A stretch of 64,000 bases of DNA from Icerya purchasi (taxonomy: Eukaryota > Arthropoda > Insecta > Hemiptera > Monophlebidae), in contig CM077115.1 in assembly GCA_039619475.1 (NCBI GenBank), positions 311,378,734-311,442,733 on the forward strand, read 5' to 3'. The translations under genes were made by a program, and so were the position numbers. The notes under the pieces are model-generated. The model did not search any database. It saw only the letters and a list, made by a program, of their open reading frames with translations, and was not told the origin of the DNA. This document shows, piece after piece, positions 24,590 to 35,100 of the stretch; position 1 is the first letter of the stretch; each line of letters opens with the position of its first letter.

Positions 24590-25432
24590 ATTTTAAGCGG
24601 ATTAAAAAAGGGGGCCGTATTATCTAATCTATTATATAGTAGTATTATTTATAAGAATATGCTAAAGTTCAATCAATTTCAAAAATTTTTAGCAAGTATA
24701 CATAGAACCATAACAGTCAAACTAATCAAAGTTTACAAAACAATAAATTATACAAATGTATTAGTCGTAGCTGGAATATTCATACTTAGAAATAGAAAAA
24801 CATGGTACTTGCAATGAAAAATGAATTAAAGGTAGAACGAACTTACGAAACGATCACATATATAAACAAAAAATATATAGTAGAGAATAAAATAATAACA
24901 GACAGACAATTCAAAAAATTTATCATAGAAGAATATGTGGAGAAGTTTGAAGCGGTGTGTGGACGAATCACAGTGGAATAACGAAAGGTTTTTTCCCAAC
25001 ATTCAAGGAGAGATTAAAAACAACAATTATTATATGCCAAATTTCTTTAATGTACAATTTATATCAAGCCATGGAAATTTCAAAATATATCTCAAAAGAT
25101 TTAAGATGGCAGAAACGGAAAATTGCATTAGATGCAATGAGCAGGACAGTGTGCAGCATATACTGAATGGATGTAACATTTTAAATATGGAGATCGCGGA
25201 AGACTGTGGTGAATTGGTGCGGGAAAAAAAATGAAAATATTCAATAATTCGGCCAAAAAAGGAATTGGAATACAGAAAATACAATATCAATTTATATTAA
25301 TATTATAATATGTTAAGATGAGATTAATGATTGTACAATGTGGAGGGGAGGAACTTAATTGGATGGTATCCACTGCTAACCACATTAAATATTTATATGT
25401 AAAAAATAAATAAATAAAAAAAAAAAAAAGGA
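24590..25432 (+). pseudogene. Family B non-LTR retrotransposon, 3' end
   Basis: The left part reads VLSNLLYSSIIYKNMLKFNQ, then KLIKVYKTINYTNVLVVAGI. It is followed after a frameshift by 24935-25234: YYMPNFFNVQFISSHGNFKI, then CIRCNEQDSVQHILNGC, an intact CxxC-H-C finger. The same order is seen in the near-intact family B element at 43420-44060 (YTPNFFNVQFI, DDVFHILQGC). It ends in an A tract at about 25418-25431. RT catalytic region and endonuclease are missing. Confidence 0.75.
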
Positions 25433-26692
25433 TTAAAACAATGTCCCTTTAATCGATACATTACCCTTCTGCAGAGCGAATGTTCAATTTGTATTTATTT
25501 ATTTTTTTAACGACTGCAATATAAAAGCAGCTTTCACTAAAAGCTCGCTAACAATTTTGCATTTAGACTGAAACAGAAGTCAGAGTTAATGATGGGTGTA
25601 AATTATGGTCGAATCATTACATATGCGTTGTTTACTAGAATTTAATTATAACACCGAAAACTGGTTAACCTATTCAGCAACGGTAATAACAGACGTACTG
25701 TAATTAAGCTAATCAGTCGTTTACACCGCAGTTAATGTATTTTAGGAAAAATTTTATAGCTGAACGAATGTACTACTTCTTCAAATCTCGTCTATACAGC
25801 GGGTAAGTATAATCTTTTCTGTAAATTTACCTATTATCATTTTATTATTGAATCGAGAACTAAATTTCGAGAAAATTTTTAAGCTGCAATTTGAAAAATT
25901 TATCAATGTATTGTCGATATTGATAAAACAATAAATATAAATATTTTTTTTTGGCGAAAAAAATCTATTTCATATATATGTGCACCAATTGATATAAAAA
26001 GAACAAACAAGTGTTTAAAAAACTATATCCAGATTCCGTTCATCAAAAGTACTTTTACTAGCTAATGAACGAAAAATGTTTTTCGAGCATTTATTGTTTC
26101 GTTAACATCGATAATTACCGTGTGTGTTTATTCCTAACACGTTTATTATTTTGCGTTTAAAACGAATTTTTTTTAAAAAATTTCTGTTTACTAAATTCGT
26201 CAAAAATAATCGTCAATATAATTTTAAATAAAAATTATTGAAAGAAACGAGGTATGTTGATAATATTAATAAACCAATATTTTATATATATATATACATA
26301 TATGTGTGTGTATGTACTAAGAAATTGGACTGGCCTAAACCTTTAAAAAAAAATAAAGGAATGCGAATATGTCAATTAAAAAAGTGCAATTTAGACTAAG
26401 ATATCTGAGAAACTAAAATTTCTAGCATTGTAATATGTGTGCAAGGAATATGTTATATTTAATTCTTATTAAAATGAGATATTGACAATATTTACTTTAT
26501 TAAATTTTCGCTGCAATAGTTAAATTAGCCTTTTTTCTTAGAATCTAAGCAATAATATTTTAAGTTACTGGTGACCATCGTTTCAATCATTTCAAAATTT
26601 GTACTCACAAATTTTATAATCTAGAGGTTTTGTATGTTTTTCTGTATTTTAATAACGGAAGTATGCCAGTTAAAAAAAAGCACGTCAAATTT
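25433..26692. other. AT-rich noncoding stretch
   Basis: No gene was recognised. A short TA/TG microsatellite lies at about 26282-26313. Otherwise the sequence is plain AT-rich DNA. Confidence 0.5.
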
Positions 26693-27040
26693 TTAAAAAA
26701 CAGACTCTGGATTTGTTTTCCAATAATGCACTTGCAGATATAAAAGTAATGTTTTTTTTTTTTTTTTTAACATTATCAACTTTTTTATTTTTATTTTATT
26801 TTTATGTATTAGGTATTGTGATCTGTGGGTGATGCATAACTGTTGGCTCTGGAAGGGGCTGTAGACTTTTTTTTTAGATATGTATTTTTCTAAATTTGGG
26901 ATCCCAAATTCCAAAATTTTTAGATTTTTGTATTTTTGCAGAAGAGGCGTGGCAGTTACTTTTCCCAAAATTTGAACTTTTAATTTTATAACTTTTGGGG
27001 TTCCACAGTTCTTCTGTAATCTGATGAAGAACATAATTGA
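26693..27040 (-). repeat. Probable 3' end of an unassigned retroposed repeat
   Basis: A 113-codon minus-strand frame is lysine-rich and ends against a T run at 26750-26769, which reads as poly(A) in minus sense. The frame shows no protein motif, so I treat it as the untranslated 3' part of an unidentified retroelement. Confidence 0.3.
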
Positions 27041-27294
27041 GTTGTTATAATTAATTATTATAATCTTTAATAAAATTCATTCCTGCTGTAAAGTGAAAAT
27101 AATTAAATGGTGTATGGAAATTCCGATTTATGGATATTTCTCAATTGTAGAACTGACTTCGTTCACGATTGTTCTACATTTAAAAATATTTAAAGGAAAT
27201 ATTTTAAAACAAAGAATAGGAAAATATCGAACTTCTTTGCCAACCGACTAAGCGCGAAGTTCGAAGCGCCGTTCTTATTGTTGTTGCAATATTT

Positions 27295-27895
27295 ATGAAA
27301 ATCGGTTAGCCAGTGGCCAGAGCGCTTGACTTCCGATCCGGAGGTTTCGGGTTCGATACCGGGCGATGACAAAAATATACGGCGCTAGTTTCGTACACAG
27401 CAGTATAGACACATTTGGTCTGCATCTGTAGCGCGATAACAAGCGACTATAGTCAGTTCCGAATGTAGTCGTGCGAGTGCGCGCTAGCGTCGTATAGAAA
27501 TATTCAGCCAGCGAACAATCGCATCAACGTGAGTAAAGGCCAGTCGTCTTGGTTCACCCTGACACTGATAACTTGTTTCACTTTGGTCGGCAGCACGGAA
27601 GCTAGGTTGCGCTCCTACCTCAATCGTCTCACTTAAGTGTGTGCCATTGATTTAGGTGACGGTTTCCTAGCGGGCGTAGGTGTAGGCGTGCAACTACACT
27701 TCCGATAATCACACGCACTGCAAGATGCACATCTTAATACATGTGCATCTGGGGCTACTCGAACACGAGTTCCAGCTATAGAGATGTTCCCTACAAGTAG
27801 AACCCGGTTCGAATTGCACTATTGAAAATATCGAAAATTATCACCAGTTTTGGTTCAATGTAGACGAACCCAAATTGATTTATAAAAAAAAAAAA
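27295..27895 (+). mobile_element. tRNA-Arg(CCG)-like head with GC-rich body and A tail, probable composite SINE
   Basis: Positions 27301-27371 resemble an arginine tRNA with anticodon CCG. There is an A-box-like TGGCCAGAGCGCTTGAC, an anticodon region GACTTCCGATCCGGAGG and a B box GGGTTCGATACCGGGC. About 500 bp follow of markedly GC- and CpG-richer sequence than the surroundings, ending in an A tract at about 27880-27895. No CCA end or paired acceptor stem suggests a functional tRNA gene. The single-unit interpretation is inference; the tRNA-like part and the GC-rich part could be separate insertions. Confidence 0.5.
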
Positions 27896-27959
27896 AACTT
27901 TTTTGTGTAGTCCAGCACAAAGCTTATATTTTGGCCGATTTGAAAACAAACCTAGCCTT

Positions 27960-29015
27960 CGCATTCGTCTGTTTATAAATTAGATAATTGGAGGGTGAAG
28001 GACAAGCTCGAAAAGTTTTGAAAGTAGATAAACTGACATCGTAAGCGGCTTTGCATTCACTATTCTCCACCATACGGATGAAACAGTAACGTGCTTAGAG
28101 ATTTTTAGGAAACTAGCTTGGTGACGAAGAGGAGGACAAACTTGAATTAACTAACTGAGTAAATGAGTGATGAGACTGAACGGGATCTATATTCGTAGGA
28201 ATACATGAAAGAGAGGAGTCCAGTGCGTTGCGAAATTTGATCCAGTTGGTTTTATTTAATTTCCCAACGACAAACGTGAAGGTGATTGCGGGGTAGAGAT
28301 AAATGGAAATTATTGAGGGATAGAAGTATAGGAACATGATCGCTGCCAGAAGTGTTGTCCAAGGTTTCCCAGGATGAATTAAGGTTAATGTTGGGAGAAG
28401 TGAAAGTTATATCAATGGGGTTATATAGGTTGATTGATTTTTAAAATAAGCGGGAGAAAGGTCGTTTAAGAGTACAGCAATAAAGTCGGCAATTATATCT
28501 TCGATGACCAGGCCATTAGAGTTACCGGAAGAACAAACCCCAAATAGGAGAGTGAGCGTTTCGATCAATTATAAAAGTATGTTAAAAAAAAGAAATATAA
28601 TGGGAAACTGTGAAAATTATAATTAAGAGGAATGTAAACCGGTTACAAGGTGTAGGGATTGAGTATATTTGGTAGGAATTGACGTGAACAAAGTTAGAAT
28701 TGGATGGATCAGATGGAAGAGAAAGAATAATATCGTGGGAATAAAAAGGAATACCATTTCTAATTTTAAGATTACTGACCCTCCATATCCATCAATTCGG
28801 TCTGACCTAACTATATTAAAGCCTTTGAGTATAGAAATATCAATGGAGTTTTTTTAAGGCAGGTTTCTGAAAGAAGAACAATGCTGATTTTGTAGTGTTG
28901 CAAAAGGTGCTCTAATATATTTTTATTAGCTCTCAAGCTGCGGCAGCTCCATTGTAGAATCTTAATACTCAAGAGCATAATGAATGGACGTAGAAGAAAG
29001 AACGAGAACATAAAA
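27960..29015 (-). pseudogene. Non-LTR endonuclease domain fragment (probably family A 5' part)
   Basis: In minus sense, near 28990-28850, the frame reads IKILQWSCRSLRANKNILEH then ISIVLLSETCLKKTP. This is the start of an AP-endonuclease-like domain (WNxxSLxxxxxxLxxxL ... IxxLSETWL). After stretches with stops, 28337-28113 reads GKLNKTNWIKFRNALDSSL, the segment that follows the endonuclease in I- and Jockey-type elements. No RT follows. Assignment to family A rests on the pyrimidine-rich strand and is tentative. Confidence 0.6.
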
Positions 29016-30062
29016 GTGAAGGAGCAAGGAAGGGAAAAATGAGAAATTAGGGAAGAGAGACAATAATAGGAAAAAACAAGGGAGCATGAAAATTTTCCAC
29101 TAAAGAAATCCAGAAGGATAGAAGGAAACCCCTGCGGATTAATACGATTAAAAATAAAAAATAGTAAATTAAACTAGCGCTCTCTGTTATCAGCTAGCTT
29201 AATTAAAGGAAGTATAGAGAAGGGATGGGCTGAGTTATTTAAGAGAAACTGCAATTTTTTCCAACTCGCTAGCCGATCAAAAAGTAGCGTGCAAAATAGC
29301 CAGTGGAAAATAACAGAAGATAAGCTATTTCTACTTAGGGAAATTACTGACATCGTCATATGAAGAGAAAATAATAAATGAATAAACATAAAATCCTTAC
29401 CGACTTGACTATGTTAAAAAAAGCAGTGATATAAGCCATCGCCCTCTACTACCAGCTAGTCTAATTCCCAGGTTTACCCAACTTGAAATAATTGGGTAGC
29501 AGAGAAATCTGGGAAAGTAAAGGCGCCCGAGAGAAAGGAACTGGCCACAGTATTCTCATTAGATCCATTTACCATTATGAAAAGCTTAACTTCACAATTC
29601 ATGATACTCTATCAAGGATATATGGGACTTACTTTACTTTACTTTAGAGAGGAGATGGTAAAAGCCAGTAAAGAAGAACTGCTCCCTTTTCTTCCATACT
29701 ATCCCGTTAAGGGGAAGTTTACAAAAGAGGTAGTCAGAAAAAGTGAAAAGAAACAATAAATGTATCCTTAGAGAAATGATAGAAAAGGAAAAAATTCATT
29801 AGAAATCCTTGTATTTAATACACTGAAATATAAGAATAATCGACTTGAGCGATTAAGATACCAAAACCATTTCGCGTACTTAGTATACGGTAATGGTATA
29901 AAAGAGGAAACAGAAAAGAAAGTAGATTCATTAACAAAATTATGAATTTTTCTAAATTTAAATACGTTAAGATGTTTGGTAATGGAGTTATATGATAATT
30001 ATTAGAATCCTGAGGAACAGGTTGGGAAGAAGACTTTTTGATTCCACTGAAAGGACGCGTAG
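29016..30062. other. Unassigned region upstream of the endonuclease fragment
   Basis: No protein motif is readable. A roughly 30-bp block at 29177-29206 recurs in altered form at 29437-29466 (shared CCAGCTAG/TCAGCTAG and flanks). It might be a repeated 5' leader of the minus-strand retroelement next to it. Confidence 0.3.
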
Positions 30063-30245
30063 ATAATTCTAATACGCGGAATGCGTAGTATCCAATATTG
30101 CGTAAATTGAAACACGTATCTACAGCTAAACCTCCTTCATTTCCATATATTCATATAAAATATGGAAATGAAGGAGGTTTAGCTGTAGATACGTGTTTTA
30201 ATTTACGCAATACGGGATACTACGCATTCCGCGTATTAAAATTAT
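30063..30245. repeat. Near-perfect 86-bp inverted repeat with 11-bp loop
   Basis: The left arm 30063-30148 and right arm 30160-30245 are reverse complements over 86 bp with about four mismatches, separated by an 11-bp loop. The arms contain ACACGTATCTACAGCTAAAC and its complement. Transcription from either side would give a hairpin of about 183 nt. It has no coding capacity. It could be a young foldback MITE or a hairpin small-RNA precursor. I found no clear target site duplication. Confidence 0.9.
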
Positions 30246-32162
30246 GAGTCGAGTGAATAAGAGTTGGAAAGTTATCAGTGATTGCCGAACTGTAATTTTA
30301 AGCTTTTGTAATAGTTTTAAGTTTTTTTTTTTTTGATTTACATTACTTCCCGGTAGGAAACACTTTCATGAGCCGTAATTTTTTTCGATGTGTAGTTGAT
30401 TCGAATATTCAGAAAAGGAGCGGTTAATTGCTAAACGATCTCCATGACATGAAACACAAATACCAAATGATGGGTTGGCCGGGCAAAAGTTGGTATCGTG
30501 ATTTTCAGAGTGCATCTAGCACACCTAACTTTACTTCTGCATATATTTTTAGAATGTCCATAGCGAAGAAAAATTATAACATAACATGGGCCTGCGGACA
30601 CACGGTTCGACGTTAAATTTCATTTTATAGACATATACGTGCTCAGATAAAGCAGAACTTTGAAATTTGATTTCAATTAAGGGCAAGGGTATTAACTAAT
30701 CGGATTTTTTCTTTTTTTTTTTTTTGTTTCTAATACGTTTACATGAAGATTCTAATTCTTCAATAATATCTTGATCCGTCATGTTTGTGTCGATATTTCG
30801 TGTCTTGGCCTCCCCACACGACTTACAGCGCTCTTAGCATCCTTTCTTTTCCTCCTCCCTCGGTTATTCCTTTGCTAGCGTCATTAATATGCTCCATTTC
30901 TAATATTTTTTCTATATAATCATTAATGTTGTCATACCTTTGGATTGGGTAAATGTCCTTAGCCGGCAAGCCCAAAAAAGCAAAAAAAAAAAAAAATACT
31001 CCGAACGATGTGTTCAATTGTTTGGTATGTAACTTCGAAGGTTATTTCGGCGAAGTGACGGCGAAAGGAGAAACGGGTTTGCGAATAATAAAGAATTAAA
31101 TTCTAATCGAAACCTATTTCTAACCGTTGAAGTAAATTCTTTAATTCCATAGACGTTTGTAGAAATATGCTTAGCAATGGCTAAAGGGTGCAAACCCTCC
31201 CGTGAACATGAAGTGTTTGCTTCAAAACGCGTCGAGGATATAAAAATTATATATATATAATTGTTTAAAAATTTATTTTTGCTGTAATGTTGTTGTCAAT
31301 ACTTTCAATTAATATGTGGAACGGACCTGTATGATTGGAAGGAAATAAATTAATCGAAATGTTGTCTGAAGAAGTATTTTTGCTAAATTAGACTCGCTAG
31401 GTGTTATTAATTAAATTTCTTTCCCGATACAGCTGATAACGGAGATAACGGTTCTAAAGTTTTACGTATGTTGTTGTTGCCGTTAACAACAATGAGCGGT
31501 AAACTATTCTTTCGTACCGAGGAATCTTTAGTTGATTTATTATTAGCGACGGGAGCCCCTGGGGACCCCCTTCTGCAGCACTCATTATAGTTTCTAATGT
31601 TGGGTAATGCCCTCGACTGGCGTTCCCAAAAAAAAAAAAAAAAGAAAGAAAAAGAAAAAAGCAGCCACTCCGGTGAACTAGAATTGTAAGACAAACGGAA
31701 AAGAAAAAGGAAATAAATAAAAGAAAGAATTACGCAGTATCAAAAGAAAGATAAGATCGCTGATAACAAAAGTGTAGCAAAGATAATTAAATTCCGTTAT
31801 TCCATCTTTTTTTGTTCGGCGGAATCAGCAAAATAAAAATATAAATTCAATTTCTATATTTAAAAGAAACCTTCACGCGAACAAACATAAAAAAAAAGCC
31901 TACGTATTATAACCCCTCCTTCTTTTTGGTGGTCGGTAAAAAAGCAGTTCGTTACGTTCAATTAGAGAAACGGCCCGCGAAATCGATAAGACACCGCGTT
32001 ATTCAATTTACCGGACATTTGAAATATGTCTACTGTAGGAATTTTAATAATGGTTTAAGAAATGATATATTTTATGAAAATTTCACTGTATTAAATAATA
32101 CCGGATGCACATTATTTCCTGCTATATTATGTGAAACTAAGTTTTTTTCTCTGCTTTTCCAG
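30246..32162. other. Upstream flank of the CRAL-TRIO gene with two retroelement 3' tails
   Basis: Two 3'-end signatures stand out. One is at about 30940-30995 (GGGTAAATGTCCTTAGCCGG, then A-rich). The other is at about 31593-31645 (AATGTTGGGTAATGCCCTCG, then an A tract), and its leader matches the one at 12993-13030. The rest shows no gene. A polypyrimidine tract and AG at 32138-32162 form a plausible splice acceptor for the exon carrying the start codon. Confidence 0.4.
32138..32162 (+). promoter_or_regulatory. Candidate splice acceptor for a 5'-UTR intron
   Basis: A long T/C tract interrupted once by G ends in CCAG at 32162, followed 23 bases later by the start codon. Its strength suggests that the transcript begins in a noncoding exon upstream. 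Confidence 0.45.
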
Positions 32163-35100
32163 AGTGTAAATAGCGTGTAATTAAAATGGTTATAAACCAG
32201 AATTTAACGTTAGACGATTTACCGAAAGAAGATTACCTTCAGTTGCAGACGTGGATTAAAGCTGAAAAAATTCTACCGGATATTTCAGGTACATCATTAT
32301 TTATTAACTCATATTTTCATGCTTCCGCGAGGAGAAATAAGTGACGGTTTCATAACTTCAGATTGTAGTGCACATTTTCTCTCGTTTTCTATATTGCGAT
32401 AATTCCGCCATATTTCGATTGTTGTCGTAATCAGCTGATTGCAAAGACGAATCTTCACATAAACCTGAAATCAGATAAGACGGTCTTCGATGAAATCAAT
32501 ATTGCGGCATTAATTAAAAAAGGGAAACTAGCTTTGAGGTCCGACAATCTTCGCAACCGCGGATTTTCCTCTCGCCTCTCTGTAGCGTTTGGAAATTTAA
32601 TAATTTGGCAGCGTCTAAACAAACAAAAAATTTCTCAATGTAAAAAGAATCTTGCTCCCGAGCAACTCTGACAGCGTACACTGATTGGCTTGAATTTTCT
32701 CTTTTTTATCACTTTTCCCGAATAAGATGTTTTTAAAATTTTAAATTACACATGATTTCCGCTCTCAGCTGTGCTGAAATAAAAGCTTACAAATTTTAAT
32801 TTGTATAATCCACTTTACGGATAGCTGCATATTGAGACGTTACCCCGCGAAGAAAAAATAATCGATAACGCTATTTTTCAAATTTATCATTAAAATCTTG
32901 AAATTTTGTGAATTTAATGTTATCTGTCGAGTATCAAAATGGCAGTATTATTGTTTTCTTAATGACCGATAAATAAAAAAAAAAAAAAAGAAAATGGATC
33001 GGTTTCATTTGCAACAGGTCATTAATTGTGTCTTGATATCTTGACGTATAGAAAAAGTTCTCATTTACAAATTTGCCAGGTAGATTATATAAGAAGTCGT
33101 TGTGTAGTTCAATAGTAAAATACCGTTCGGAACGCATCCCGCCTTTGAAAGAGCGGAGTCGCTTGAAAAAAGCCCGAATATGACCTAGAAAATTAGTGCA
33201 TTTGTAAATAATTAGACCTCCATGAGAAAATTTACTCGAACATCGTTAAAAGATTGTCACAAACACCGAATTCGTATCGATATAACTATACATTAAAAGC
33301 TCGTTAATTCGGACTTCACTAATTCGGAACTTCTTTAATTCGGGCTGACAAAAAAATAAAATTTTTTTTTAATGCTGTCGCGGTAATTTTTGTGTAAGCG
33401 AAATTGAAGAAGACGAGTTCATAAATATTTTACAAAACGCTGGTGAAGAATATGGCAGACGTACGGGACTGGTTAAATATGAATTCGGATACGCTGTCCA
33501 GACGTAATAGCGACTGTCGTAAATGAACGTTTAGTTGGGGATGTGCATCAAGATTCTTCTGATGATAGTGAAGGGAAGACAACTGCGAAGAAATCCAAGA
33601 AGAGACTGTAAAACTAACTGATGCTAAAAATCACGTTGATTCATTATCAAGATTGAGTGTAATGCAAACAGTGAATTTAATAAATACGAGGGTTGATCAA
33701 TAAGTACCCGTGTTTGATAACAGATGGCACTGGTGAGTGAAATTGACATTATTTTTCCTTGTACAATTCGATTATCCGTTTCAAATTCGATTACTGTTCC
33801 TATATCTACGGCTCCTGCCTCAAAATCACTTCTTTCCAAGCTGGATATAATTCAAAATTCTTGTATTCGTCTTCGCCCCTTTGCTGCTCTTAGATCTTCT
33901 TGAGTACCAGCAGTTCTCGCTGAGTCAAACTCGCCTCCCCTTTTCGTCCGCAGATCCTATTTAGGATATCGCTTCTTGTGTAAACGCTCACCGTTATTAT
34001 CCTCTAAACTTACTTCCTTCATATCTTTCTATTCTGCAAAACTGGCGTTTTACTCGCAAGAAAATTCCTATTCTAGCCCACATTGCTTTGCTGAATTCCT
34101 AACAATTTCCCTTACTTTTCTTTCAATTTTGCAGATATCTCCAATCCTCCCAATGTATTCTACTTTCCTTTTTCCTCAAAATCCCTTTCCTATCCAACAG
34201 TTATACAGGAATTCCATAGTTATATCGAATCCCGTTTTCCTTTCCATATGGCTATTTATTTACGAATGGTTCGAAGGGGCCTAATGGAGTTGGAGCTTCT
34301 TTTATCATTCCGAGCATTAATTTCTCTAAATCTTTTCATCTCCCTTCTTTTTGTACTATCTTTACGACCGAGTTAATGGCCATTTTACGTTCCATAATCC
34401 GTATTTCCTCACATCGTTCATCTTCTAAATATTTAATTATCTCCGACTCCATGTGTGCTCTTAAAGCTATTTCCTCTCATTTCCCCTCTCACTAACGCTT
34501 ATGGCGATAGAGGGTAACAAAATGGCAGATTCCTTGGCTCAGATTGCTGTTTCCTCCCGCTTTTTTTTTTTCTCTAAAATTCCCGTTTCTAATTTATTCC
34601 CATTGTGTAAAAAGTTTTATGTTAGATTTTGGTCAGATTTTTACGTTTCTTCCTTTTCTAATCAACCTTCCTTTTATTTTTCTATCCAACCTAATCTTTC
34701 CACGCGGCCTTGGTTCTACGATTTTCCTTCGCTTCGCCGCTCCGTTATTGTCCCTATTATCCTCTTCCTTCCTCACGTTTTCGTTTTCATCTCGCTTTCT
34801 CCCCTTATTGCCCTCTTCACTCTGACGACGAAGCTGCCTGTGATCCTGACCATATCCTCTTTGAACGTCCATCTCTCGTGAACGAACGCACTTCTTTGTA
34901 CTCCAATCTGCTATCCCTCAAACTCCCTACTCCTCATTGTGCTTCGTATATCTTATCGTTTCCGTCGATCCCAGTTGTTCCCATCCTCAGTTCTTTTATC
35001 TTATCAATAATTGACACCGACTCTACATTTAACTGATCCTTCTCCCTCGTTTCGTTTCTGGGCGAAGATCCTTTGTTACCATGTCCAAAAGGAGGTTAAA

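Noticed and set aside
27301..27371. Functional tRNA-Arg(CCG) gene
   Set aside because: Internal promoter boxes are good, but the acceptor and anticodon stems do not pair well and an A-tailed body follows, so a SINE head is more likely.
33624..33839. Minus-strand 71-codon frame
   Set aside because: It crosses the mariner/Tigger/family A boundaries and has no motif; chance frame.
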